64,000 nucleotides of DNA from Bradyrhizobium liaoningense. Its GTDB lineage: Bacteria; Pseudomonadota; Alphaproteobacteria; Rhizobiales; Xanthobacteraceae. A model generated the notes under the pieces. It searched no databases. It saw only the letters and a list, made by a program, of their open reading frames with translations, and was not told the origin of the DNA. Below are positions 23,948 to 32,194 of the stretch, in pieces. How positions within the stretch are numbered: the first letter of the stretch is position 1; each line of letters begins with the position of its first letter. The DNA is taken from assembly GCF_018130825.1 (NCBI RefSeq), contig NZ_JAFCJS010000003.1, positions 953,001-1,017,000 on the forward strand, in the 5' to 3' direction. Made by a program: the position numbers and the translations under genes.

Positions 23948-25618
23948 TCAGTTGACGAGCACCGCACCGTCGCATCGCACCCCGGAAACCCATACGTCCG
24001 CTTGCCCAATTCCGACACCGAGTGCGGCAAGCGTGGCTGCGAGGATCTGATCGATCGAGCCGGTGGCGCCGGAGAGGATATTGGCGACCGTTGAGCCGGC
24101 GCCGGGCAGCGGCAGCGCGAGCGGACCGGCGGTGACCGTCAGGCTCATGTCCCTGAGCAGGTTCGACATCAACGACGAGGTGAAATTTGTCGTGGTGACT
24201 GTCTTGATTGTCTGAGCCTGAATGTCGGCGTAGCTGAAGTCGACCTGCCTTGCCGAGGTGTTGCTGATTTCGGCATGAGCGCGGCCGGTGATGGTTACGC
24301 CAGCTACGTTGACCAATGTGGCGGGCGGAGGATTGGGCTTGGTCCTGAAATTGGTCATGTCGGCCATCGAAACGTTGCCGACCCAGGCATCGACGACGCC
24401 CGGGGTGACGCCGAGCGTTACGGTCGAACTGCTGATGTCTGGCCGGCCGCAGGAGATGCCGGACAGCGTCGCCGTACCCGGTGCGACCTCGACATAAATC
24501 GGCAGATTGACAGAGGGAATGCCGCCGTTGCCGGCGAGCTGGATCGTGATCAGGACGCGCGTCTGAGCCGTGTGGACGCTCGCGCCCTGCGCGCCGACGG
24601 CGAACCAGCCCGAGCCCACGGGACGTTCGCCGACCGTGGCGACCACTGAAACCTGCGTAATTCCCGGCAGGTTGAGGTTCACGCTGGTTGCGATCTGATT
24701 GGTTCCATTTGCGACGGCTGCGGTGCCGGCCAGCAAGCTCAAAAGCGAAAGGCTGGCTCCGACCCTCGGCTTCTGGCCAATTGCGAGGCTGCCGTAAGGC
24801 CCAAGATCCAGCAGCGATCCCGGAGCAATCCGGGTTGACTGCGCGGATGTGGCCTGGGCGATGCTCGACAGGGTGATCGTGGCCGCGTTGTTGCCATTGG
24901 CGTTCTGTTGCGTCGTCAGCATTGCCGCAATGAGGTCGGCCATCTTGACGTTGCTGGTCAGGACATTGTCGTAAGTCGGGCCGGTCACATTGGCCCGCGT
25001 GGCGACCGCAGAGAGGAAATCGAGCGCGTCGATGCGCGCGTTGGCGAGGGCCTGATAGTCCATGGCCGTCAGTGAAAGGCTTGTGCCCAGCATCGATCCA
25101 AGCACGGCGTTGATCAGCCCGCCGTTGACCGCAAGGAGGCGTGAGCCGATCGCGAATGAAGCGAGGGCCGTGCTCGATGCCGTTGCCGATGTCTTGATCG
25201 TGTATTGGCTCGAACCGGTGATGTAACGGGCGAAATAGAGCGGTGTCTTTGTTTCGAGGGTGACTCGTGCGGCCGTCGGCGTTCCGGTTGCGGGCGTGAC
25301 AAAGCGCTTGTCCGGCGCGACGGCAGCGTTGGCCGTGTAATTGCCAAGCTCGACGCCGACCAGCGCGTTCGCCGGATAGTTGTTGCGCACGACAGTTGCT
25401 GAGGCGGCATTGGTCGCGTTGTTCAGGTTGCCGGTGGCGACGATCGCTGCAAGGTCCGCTGCGCTCTGGGCCTTGCGCCTGTCGGCGAAGATCGCGCCGA
25501 CATCCACGCCAAGCGCGGCGAAGCCGATGACCAGGGTCATCACGATCGCACCCATGATCGCAACGTTGCCACGATCGTCGGAGGCAAACCGGCGCACGAG
25601 GTGCCGTGCCAATTTCAT
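23948..25618 (-). CDS. TadG-like pilus-associated protein (Tad domain)
   Basis: 556 residues. The N-terminus is the Tad domain (PF13400): DDRGNVAIMGAIVMTLVIGF with a single membrane anchor (about 18-40), then DVGAIFADRRKAQSAADLAA. A long threonine/alanine/asparagine-rich periplasmic region with three cysteines (near 370, 545 and the LVN tail) follows. It belongs to the Flp pilus accessory group but no VWA domain is visible. ATG 25618 overlaps the end of the TadE gene (stop and start separated by one base), so translation is coupled. Confidence 0.85.
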   Translation of the reverse strand: MKLARHLVRRFASDDRGNVAIMGAIVMTLVIGFAALGVDVGAIFADRRKAQSAADLAAIVATGNLNNATNAASATVVRNNYPANALVGVELGNYTANAAVAPDKRFVTPATGTPTAARVTLETKTPLYFARYITGSSQYTIKTSATASSTALASFAIGSRLLAVNGGLINAVLGSMLGTSLSLTAMDYQALANARIDALDFLSAVATRANVTGPTYDNVLTSNVKMADLIAAMLTTQQNANGNNAATITLSSIAQATSAQSTRIAPGSLLDLGPYGSLAIGQKPRVGASLSLLSLLAGTAAVANGTNQIATSVNLNLPGITQVSVVATVGERPVGSGWFAVGAQGASVHTAQTRVLITIQLAGNGGIPSVNLPIYVEVAPGTATLSGISCGRPDISSSTVTLGVTPGVVDAWVGNVSMADMTNFRTKPNPPPATLVNVAGVTITGRAHAEISNTSARQVDFSYADIQAQTIKTVTTTNFTSSLMSNLLRDMSLTVTAGPLALPLPGAGSTVANILSGATGSIDQILAATLAALGVGIGQADVWVSGVRCDGAVLVN

Positions 25619-25619
25619 C

Positions 25620-26033
25620 CTAGAACCCTCCATAGGGAATCGCGGCGGAGCGAATGATCGTGGAGGAGGGAGCCGGTGCGAGTGGAAGCGCGAAGATGAT
25701 GCTGCCGGAGGCATCATATGTCACGGTCACCACGTACACGTTCGCGGAGTTGCTCGATGGAGCGGCGCTGACGACAATTTTGCCCGGATCCAGCAGCGGG
25801 TAGGTCGAGGCGTTTGCGGAGACGTAGCCGGTCGCAATCGTGTTGCGCTCGCCGTCGGAGATGCCGGCGACCGAAGAGCGGGCAGCTTCCGCGGCGAGCT
25901 GCTGGACCCCGTGAATCATCGTCAGATAACCGCCGAAGATCACGATCCCAAACAGCATCAATAGAAAGAGAGGTGTGATCAGCGCGAATTCGACGGCGGA
26001 AGCACCGCGCAGGCAGAGCACGAATCTGAGCAT
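25620..26033 (-). CDS. TadE-like minor pilin
   Basis: 137 residues with the TadE signature (PF07811): a short basic leader, then GASAVEFALITPLFLLMLFG (10-29) as the membrane helix with the conserved glutamate, followed by a beta-rich periplasmic part. These proteins are pseudopilins of Flp (Tad) pilus systems. No cpa/rcp/tad secretion genes are in the window, so this TadE-TadG pair is an orphan locus. Divergent from a LysR gene. Confidence 0.88.
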   Translation of the reverse strand: MLRFVLCLRGASAVEFALITPLFLLMLFGIVIFGGYLTMIHGVQQLAAEAARSSVAGISDGERNTIATGYVSANASTYPLLDPGKIVVSAAPSSNSANVYVVTVTYDASGSIIFALPLAPAPSSTIIRSAAIPYGGF

Positions 26034-26250
26034 ATCGACCTCAACCCTTTGTTGTGGCCGAGGATGGGGGCATGCTCGTTACAGCTTATTGTATGGATCG
26101 TTCCGTAAATATGCGGGTGCCATTGCGAGCTCTAGGGCCCAAAAAATTTATAGGGCCATAAAAAGATTGTTTTAGATCGACACTTCAGAGTTGTAGTGTG
26201 TCCTGACGAAAACAACTTCTAGTTAATCACTTTAAAGGGGAATTAATTAG
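26034..26250. promoter_or_regulatory. AT-rich divergent promoter region
   Basis: 217 bases between TadE (minus) and LysR (plus), with AT-rich blocks (26138-26180) unusual for this window. It contains TTAA-AGGGGAA-TTAAT at 26232-26247, a CtrA-like spacing that overlaps the LysR ribosome site and may be chance. Confidence 0.45.
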
Positions 26251-27114
26251 ATGAATCAACGCAGGGGGTACGTAAATATTCCTACGGAAATCGTGCGCAC
26301 TGCCATTGCGATCTCCGAGACCGGAAGCCTGTCGAAGGCCGGTGAACTGTTGGGCCTGAGCCAGCCGGCGATCAGTTCACAGATGAAGAGGCTTCAGAAT
26401 CTGGTGGGTGGACCGCTGTTTGAGCGGACCTCGACCGGGACGGTCCTCAGCGACCTCGGCAGGCTTGCCCTGCAACAAGCCAGGCGCATGATCGAGGCGA
26501 ATGACCAGTTACTGAGATTGTCCGGCAATACTGATCGCTCGCAGCCGGTCAGGCTGGGGCTCAATTCGCTCTTCGCGACCAATTTCTTCAAGGCGCAACA
26601 AGGTGCCGGCAATCTTTCAGGCATTTTCGTCCAGGTCGATCAGTCCGGCACCCTCGCCAAAGCCTTGATCGAGGGATATCTCGACATTGCCTGCATGTTT
26701 GATCATCAGCGCATGGATGGCGATGTCCGCCAAATGATCGTGGCGGGAATTGAAGAGCCGCTCGTCTGGGTCAGGTCTAAGCAGTTCGTGGTAAGTCCGG
26801 GGTCTCCCATTCCGATCCTGACATGGCCTGGCGACGATTGGATGGTGCGAACGCTCGAGCGTCACGAGATCTCATACAAGATCGTCTTCAACAGTCCCGA
26901 TTTCGAGGTCAAGCTGCGAGCGGTCGAAGCCGGCATGGGATTCACCGCCGTGCCTGCCAGCAAGGTGCCCGACACGGTGGTCGTCGCCAGGGACTATTAT
27001 CTTCCTGAATTGCCGACCATACGCCGGATTATGTGCGTAAGAGCTAGTCTCGGCAACGCGCGTGCGGCCGAACTCACGAAGCAGCTGGCATCCTTGTTCT
27101 TCGAGCCGAGATGA
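26251..27114 (+). CDS. LysR-family transcriptional regulator
   Basis: 287 residues: helix-turn-helix with GSLSKAGELLGLSQPAISSQ (about 25-44) and a LysR binding domain. It is divergent from the tadE-tadG pair and may control it, which would make it a pilus regulator rather than a metabolic one; this is inference from position. The ATG at 26251 follows AAAGGGG. Base composition is somewhat less GC-rich than neighbours. Confidence 0.85.
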   Translation: MNQRRGYVNIPTEIVRTAIAISETGSLSKAGELLGLSQPAISSQMKRLQNLVGGPLFERTSTGTVLSDLGRLALQQARRMIEANDQLLRLSGNTDRSQPVRLGLNSLFATNFFKAQQGAGNLSGIFVQVDQSGTLAKALIEGYLDIACMFDHQRMDGDVRQMIVAGIEEPLVWVRSKQFVVSPGSPIPILTWPGDDWMVRTLERHEISYKIVFNSPDFEVKLRAVEAGMGFTAVPASKVPDTVVVARDYYLPELPTIRRIMCVRASLGNARAAELTKQLASLFFEPR

Positions 27115-27148
27115 GATCTTCAGCTCAAAAGGCGCAAGCTTTCCGGGC

Positions 27149-27712
27149 CTAAAATCTGGTCACGATATCGGACAGAGCGGGGCGCGGACGGTCCTCGCTG
27201 GGCTTGGTCGGCGTGCCGATATGGACGAAGCCGGCGAGCTTTTCGTCCGGCTTGAGGCCGAGACCGTCAAGCACGTCGCGATCGAAGGCGAACCAGCCGG
27301 TCAGCCAGCAGGCGCCATAGCCGAGCGCGACCGCGGCCGTGACGATGTTCATGGCGCTGGCGCCGGCCGACAATTCCTGCTCGAACGCCGGCACCTTCGG
27401 ATGCGGCCTGGTGAAGCTGACGATGCCGATCACCAGCGGCGCGTCCAGGAGGCGCTTGCGCTCGGTCTCGACGTCGGCGGCGGGTGCGCCGGGATTCTTG
27501 CGGGCAAAGACCTTCGCGATCACCTCGCCGGCGCGCTGGCGGGCGTCGCCCTCGAAGATGATGAAGCGCCAGGGCGCGAGCTTGCCGTGATCCGGTACAC
27601 GCGCGCCGATGGTGAGGATCGTCTCGAGCTCGGCCGCCGACGGGCCGGGTCCGGTCATTTCGCGCGGCTTGACCGAGCGGCGGGTCTTCAGGAGTTCGAT
27701 GGCGTCGGGCAC
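27149..27712 (-). CDS. Nitroreductase-family protein (NfnB/YdjA-like)
   Basis: 187 residues, FMN-dependent nitroreductase fold. The N-terminus is PDAIELLKTRRSVKPREM, with RRS as the FMN-phosphate contact, then GARVPDHGKLAPWRFI and a C-terminal LGYGACWLTGWF. Length and the HGKLAPWRF motif fit the YdjA subgroup, which oxidises NAD(P)H with nitro or quinone acceptors. GTG 27712 has GAGG 8 bases upstream; the 27775 extension is rejected. A relic of a similar 3' end lies at 23774. Confidence 0.9.
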   Translation of the reverse strand: MPDAIELLKTRRSVKPREMTGPGPSAAELETILTIGARVPDHGKLAPWRFIIFEGDARQRAGEVIAKVFARKNPGAPAADVETERKRLLDAPLVIGIVSFTRPHPKVPAFEQELSAGASAMNIVTAAVALGYGACWLTGWFAFDRDVLDGLGLKPDEKLAGFVHIGTPTKPSEDRPRPALSDIVTRF

Positions 27713-27805
27713 GGGGAGGTCCTCTTCAGCTGGTCGTCGGGCGTGCCATGCTGAGATAAGCATGCACGCCCGCAACCGGAAGCGAATTTAGATCGATTTC
27801 AGGGA

Positions 27806-29848
27806 TCAGATGGTGCCCCGCGCCCGCTTCACATCCGGCGGCGTGGCCTCGTCCACCAGCGCGGCGATCGCCTCTTCCGTCGTCATCACCTTCTGGCCGT
27901 CGCTGCCGAGGCGGCGGACGGAAACCGAATGCGTCTCGGCCTCCTTCTTGCCGACCACGAGCAGCGCCGGGATCTTGGCCAGCGAGTGCTCGCGGACCTT
28001 GTAGTTGATCTTCTCGTTGCGCAGGTCGATCTCGACCCGGAGGCCTGCGCGCCGTGCCTGCTCAAGGACCTGCTTGGCGTACTCGTCGCCTTCCGAGGTG
28101 ATGGTCGTGACCACCGCCTGCACCGGCGAGAGCCAGAGCGGGAAGTTGCCGGCATAATGCTCGATCAGGATGCCGATGTAGCGCTCCATCGAGCCGCAGA
28201 TCGCACGGTGCACCATGACAGGCGGCTTCTTGCCGCCGTCATGGTCGATGTAGAACGCACCGAACCGTTCCGGCAGGTTGAAGTCGACCTGCGTGGTGCC
28301 GCACTGCCAGTCGCGGCCGATGGCGTCACGCAGCACATATTCGAACTTCGGCCCGTAGAACGCGCCTTCGCCCGGGTTGATCTCGGTCTTGATGTGATTG
28401 TTCTGCGTCTGGATCTCGCGCAGCACCGTGGCCATCACGCGCTCGGCGTGATCCCACATCGCATCGGTACCGACGCGCTTGTCGGGGCGGGTCGACAGCT
28501 TCACCGTGAGGTCGCCGGTGAAGCCGAAATCGGCGTAGGTCGACAAGATGAGATCGTTGATCTTCAGGCACTCTTCGGCGAGCTGGTCCTCAGTGCAGAA
28601 GATGTGCGCGTCGTCCTGGGTGAAGCCGCGCACGCGCATCAGGCCGTGCATGGCGCCGGACGGCTCGTAGCGATGCACCACGCCGAACTCGGCGAGGCGC
28701 AGCGGCAGGTCGCGGTAGCTCTTCAGGCCGTGCTTGAAGATCTGGACGTGGCCGGGGCAGTTCATCGGCTTGAGCGCAAACCAGCGCTTGTCCTCGGCCT
28801 CATCGCCAGCCGACTGCGCCGCGAACATGTTCTCGCGGTACCAGCCCCAATGGCCCGAGGTCTCCCACAGGACCTTGTCGAGGATCTGCGGCGCGTTGAC
28901 CTCGCTGTAGTCGCCGGTCAGGCGCCGGCGCATATAGGCGATCAGCTGCTGGAAGATGGTCCAGCCCTTCGGGTGCCAGAACACGACGCCCGGACCTTCC
29001 TCCTGGAAGTGGAAGAGGTCGAGCTCGCGCCCGAGCTTGCGATGGTCGCGCTTCTCGGCTTCCTCGATCTGCTTCAGATAAGCGTCGAGGTCCTCCTGCT
29101 TGGCGAAGGCCGTGCCGTAGATGCGGGTCAGCATCGGGTTGTTGCTGTCGCCACGCCAATAGGCGCCGGCCACCTTCATCAGCTTGAAGGCATTGCCGAC
29201 CTTGCCGGTCGAGGTCATGTGCGGGCCGCGGCACAGGTCGAACCAGTCGCCCTGGTAGTAGATCTTGATCGGCTCGGTGCCGGGAATGGCGTCGACCAAC
29301 TCGACCTTGAAGGCCTCGCCCTTGTCGCGGAACACCTGCTTGGTCTTCTCGCGATCCCAGACTTCCTTGGTGAAGGGTTTGTCGCGCGCGATGATCTCGC
29401 GCATCTTCTTCTCGATCGCGGCAAAGTCTTCCGGCGTGAACGGCTCGTTGCGGAAGAAGTCGTAGTAGAATCCGTTCTCGATGACGGGGCCGATGGTGAC
29501 CTGGGTGCCCGGCCAAAGCGTCTGCACGGCTTCCGCCAGCACGTGCGCGCAGTCGTGGCGGATCAATTCGAGCGCGCGCGGATCGTCGCGATTGACGAGC
29601 TCGATCTTGGCGTCGGCCTCGATGGGATCGTTGAGGTCGGCGAGCGCGCCGTCGAGCGCCATCGCAACCGTGCGCTTGGCCAGCGACGGCGAGATACCCT
29701 TGGCGATATCGAGGCCGGTGATGCCCTTGTCGTATTCGCGCCGGGCGCCGTCGGGGAAGGTGAGGGTGACTTTGGGAGCGGGGGTCACGGGCTTTAGGTT
29801 GGAGAGGCTGTACTGGAAGCCGGACTCGGATTTGGGCTGGTCGGTCAT
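27806..29848 (-). CDS. thrS: Threonyl-tRNA synthetase
   Basis: 680 residues, the full class II synthetase. Domains in order: TGS (about 20-85, GITGLDIAKGIS), the editing domain with HDCAH (HxxxH), the catalytic core with motif 1, MNCPGH, motif 2 (RYEPSGAMHGLMRVRGFTQD), FYGPKFEY and motif 3 (HRAICGSMERY), and the anticodon-binding domain (from LSPVQAVV). It charges tRNA-Thr in the cytoplasm. ATG 29848 follows AGGAG with ideal spacing; upstream extension to 29980 is rejected. Confidence 0.98.
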   Translation of the reverse strand: MTDQPKSESGFQYSLSNLKPVTPAPKVTLTFPDGARREYDKGITGLDIAKGISPSLAKRTVAMALDGALADLNDPIEADAKIELVNRDDPRALELIRHDCAHVLAEAVQTLWPGTQVTIGPVIENGFYYDFFRNEPFTPEDFAAIEKKMREIIARDKPFTKEVWDREKTKQVFRDKGEAFKVELVDAIPGTEPIKIYYQGDWFDLCRGPHMTSTGKVGNAFKLMKVAGAYWRGDSNNPMLTRIYGTAFAKQEDLDAYLKQIEEAEKRDHRKLGRELDLFHFQEEGPGVVFWHPKGWTIFQQLIAYMRRRLTGDYSEVNAPQILDKVLWETSGHWGWYRENMFAAQSAGDEAEDKRWFALKPMNCPGHVQIFKHGLKSYRDLPLRLAEFGVVHRYEPSGAMHGLMRVRGFTQDDAHIFCTEDQLAEECLKINDLILSTYADFGFTGDLTVKLSTRPDKRVGTDAMWDHAERVMATVLREIQTQNNHIKTEINPGEGAFYGPKFEYVLRDAIGRDWQCGTTQVDFNLPERFGAFYIDHDGGKKPPVMVHRAICGSMERYIGILIEHYAGNFPLWLSPVQAVVTTITSEGDEYAKQVLEQARRAGLRVEIDLRNEKINYKVREHSLAKIPALLVVGKKEAETHSVSVRRLGSDGQKVMTTEEAIAALVDEATPPDVKRARGTI

Positions 29849-30034
29849 TGCTTTTCTCCTGAGGCTCACTCCTGCGAACGAGCGCAGGTAAGCGGGAACG
29901 AGCGATATATCAGGCGATTCGGCCTGTGCAATCCGGCATTTCCAAGAAAGTGGCGCGCAAAACCCGCGGCGCAGCCCCAACTATTTGGCGTTGTGCCCTT
30001 TAACTCGTCACACGCCGCCGCTACATGCGTTTGC

Positions 30035-31210
30035 ATGGAAAATACCCCCGCCGCCGGCCGTTTCGCGCCGACCGCCCTGATGCTCGGCAATCTCGTCACC
30101 GGCTGTTCGGTGCTGGCGCCGGCGGGCATGCTGCCGGAATTGTCGGCGGGGCTCGGGATCAGCATCCATGCGGCCGGGCTCCTGATCACCTTCGGCGCGG
30201 TGACGCTGTGCATCGGCTCGCCGCTGACGGCGTGGCTGACCAGCCGGATCGAGCGAAGGACTCTGCTCACCACGACGCTGGCGGTACTCGCGCTCGGCAA
30301 TCTCGCCTCGGCGTTTGCGCCCGACTATGCGAGCCTGCTCGTCATCCGCCTGGTCATGCTCGCGGTCGGCGCGCTCTACACGCCGCAGGCGGCCGGTACG
30401 GCAGCGCTGATCGTGCCGGCGGAGCGGCGCGGCAGCACGATCGCCTATATCTTTCTCGGCTGGTCGCTGGCGGCCGCCGTCGGTCTGCCGTTGATCACCT
30501 TCATCGCCAGCCGCTATGGCTGGCGCGCCGCATATGCTGGGATCGGCGCGCTCGGCTGGATCAGCTTTCTGTTGCTGCTGTTGCGCTTGCCGGCAGGCTT
30601 GAAGGGCACGCCGGTGGATCTGAAGACCTGGAGCGCAGTCGGCCGCAGCAGGGCGATCTTGCTGCTGCTGGCGATCACGATGCTGCAAATGTCCGGGCAG
30701 TTCGTGGTGTTCACCTTCATGGGCCCGCTGCTGAAGAAGCTGACCGGGGCGAGCCCCGATGCGGTCGGCATGGTGTTCGCCATCTACGGCATTTGCGGCT
30801 TCCTTGGCGTCGCCATCGCGTCACGCATCGTCGACACCTGGGGACCCTACCGGACCTCGCTGCTGTTCACCTGCCTCGTGCTCGCGGGCATCACCGCGTG
30901 GGCGCTGAGTGCGGGCACCATCGCGTTGATGGCGATCGCGGTCGCGATCTGGGGGCTCGGCTTTGCCTCGACCAATTCGATGCAGCAGGTGCGGCTGGTC
31001 GCGGCCGCGCCGCCGCTGGCGCCGGCGACCGTCGCGCTCAACACCTCCGTCCTCTATATCGGCCAGGCCGTCGGGTCTGCCACCGGCGGACTGCTGTTCG
31101 CCCGCGAGCTCCTGCATGCGATCGGCTTCGTGGCGGTCGGCTTCGTCGTGCTGGCGCTGGTCCTGGTGATCCTGACCCGGCCCCGGCCGGCTGCGGCTGC
31201 GACGGCCTGA
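30035..31210 (+). CDS. MFS transporter (AraJ/NepI-type efflux)
   Basis: 391 residues with about 12 membrane helices of the major facilitator superfamily. Loop motif A is seen as GSPLTAWLTSRIERRTLL and the helix-4 region as VIRLVMLAVGALYTPQAAGT. It resembles the DHA1 family of sugar or drug efflux pumps. ATG 30035 is taken; a GTG at 29993 would add 14 residues. Divergent from thrS. Substrate unknown. Confidence 0.88.
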   Translation: MENTPAAGRFAPTALMLGNLVTGCSVLAPAGMLPELSAGLGISIHAAGLLITFGAVTLCIGSPLTAWLTSRIERRTLLTTTLAVLALGNLASAFAPDYASLLVIRLVMLAVGALYTPQAAGTAALIVPAERRGSTIAYIFLGWSLAAAVGLPLITFIASRYGWRAAYAGIGALGWISFLLLLLRLPAGLKGTPVDLKTWSAVGRSRAILLLLAITMLQMSGQFVVFTFMGPLLKKLTGASPDAVGMVFAIYGICGFLGVAIASRIVDTWGPYRTSLLFTCLVLAGITAWALSAGTIALMAIAVAIWGLGFASTNSMQQVRLVAAAPPLAPATVALNTSVLYIGQAVGSATGGLLFARELLHAIGFVAVGFVVLALVLVILTRPRPAAAATA

Positions 31211-31302
31211 AATCCCGCGCGTTCGTGTGCGCAAGGTGCTTGGCAAACGGCGCACTACAGCGCTAGAAGGCCGGTCATGGGGACCAGAGAGAGTTGACAG
31301 AG

Positions 31303-31680
31303 ATGAGGATGATTCTGGCGGTTGCCGCGGTGCTCTATTCCACCTCCGCGTTCGCGCAAGCCGACAAGCCACCGATGATCGGGGACAAGCCGCTGGTGCA
31401 GGTCAAGCCCAAGGGGACCAAGGCGGCGGCCGCAACTGCCGCGCCCGCGCCGAAGGGCAAGCCGCAATCGATCGCGGCGCGGCTCCAGGCCTGCCTCGAG
31501 ATCGACGACGGCACCAAGGACCGTCTCAACTGCTACGACGCCGTCATCCCGCCGGCGCCGAAGCCGAAGCCGGCGAAGGCCAAGGGCTACGCCGATTGCC
31601 GTTTCTTCAAGGAAGAGGACGAGCGGCTGGCCTGCTTCAACGGCTTTGCCGAGAGCATTCCGAAGCTGCCAAAGACCTGA
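31303..31680 (+). CDS. Small exported protein with paired cysteines
   Basis: 125 residues. Signal peptide about 1-19 (cleavage after AFA). Lysine/alanine/proline-rich linkers surround two related segments: LQACLEIDDGTKDRLNCYDAV (about 63-83) and YADCRFFKEEDERLACFNGF. Each has two cysteines about 15 apart and the D-RL-CY/F pattern, as in periplasmic proteins of the 'type VI secretion-associated TagO/YmgD-like' kind; I do not assign one. ATG 31303 after GAGAG. Confidence 0.65.
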   Translation: MRMILAVAAVLYSTSAFAQADKPPMIGDKPLVQVKPKGTKAAAATAAPAPKGKPQSIAARLQACLEIDDGTKDRLNCYDAVIPPAPKPKPAKAKGYADCRFFKEEDERLACFNGFAESIPKLPKT

Positions 31681-31699
31681 GACGTTTGGAGCCGGGCGG

Positions 31700-32026
31700 C
31701 TAATCGCTGATCCGGCTCAGCACGGCCCTGAAGACAACGCCCGGCACTTGCAGCGCGCTGCCTTCGAACTCCGCCGTGTCGCCGTCCTCGCGACCGGTGA
31801 GCGTCAGCGTGATCCGGTCGATGCCGAACAGGGCCTTGAAGGACGGATCATCATTGTAGCGCTGGGTCGAGATCTTGACCTTGATGCTGTCGCCTTCGCC
31901 CGTGTAGGTGCCGATGAAGGCGAAAGCGGAATTGCCGCCGCGCATCTTGCCGTCCATCACATAGACGACGCCGCACCCGGTCCCGTGCACCGTGTGGAAG
32001 TCGGCCTTGTATAGTCCCTGACGCAC
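31700..32026 (-). CDS. GrlR-like small beta-barrel protein
   Basis: 108 residues, starting MRQGLYKADFHTVHGTGCGV, then VMDGKMRGGNSAFAFIGTYT. This resembles the GrlR fold (PF16518), named for the type III secretion repressor of enteropathogens but widespread in bacteria without that system. The pattern 'GLY..DF...G.G..V..DGK..GGDS...Y.G.Y' is what I recognise. No secretion genes are nearby, so the actual role is unknown. Start ATG 32026. Confidence 0.55.
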   Translation of the reverse strand: MRQGLYKADFHTVHGTGCGVVYVMDGKMRGGNSAFAFIGTYTGEGDSIKVKISTQRYNDDPSFKALFGIDRITLTLTGREDGDTAEFEGSALQVPGVVFRAVLSRISD

Positions 32027-32194
32027 CGCCGATCTCCGCAGAATTCCAACTGCAATTCGGCTGGCAAATTATGATCGTTGGTAGCGGGCGCAATCCGTTG
32101 GCTCCCGGGGACGAAAGCCCATCAACATCACATTTTGATCAGCGGCTGAGACAATTGCAGGCAAACGCGGGCAAATACCGGCTGGCGCAATATC

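Noticed and set aside
26232..26247. TTAA-AGGGGAA-TTAAT as a third CtrA site
   Set aside because: It overlaps the LysR ribosome-binding site in an AT-rich gap and lacks the final C; chance is likely.
23774..27213. Recent direct repeats (att-like) flanking a tad island
   Set aside because: Protein similarity is clear but codons differ at many third positions, so this is an old relic rather than a fresh target duplication.
27929..29797. 622-codon plus-strand frame opposite thrS
   Set aside because: Shadow of thrS, made of low-complexity valine/leucine/aspartate sequence.
31303..31680. Assignment of the paired-cysteine exported protein to a type VI accessory family
   Set aside because: The cysteine spacing is suggestive only; no secretion genes are nearby, so no name was given.
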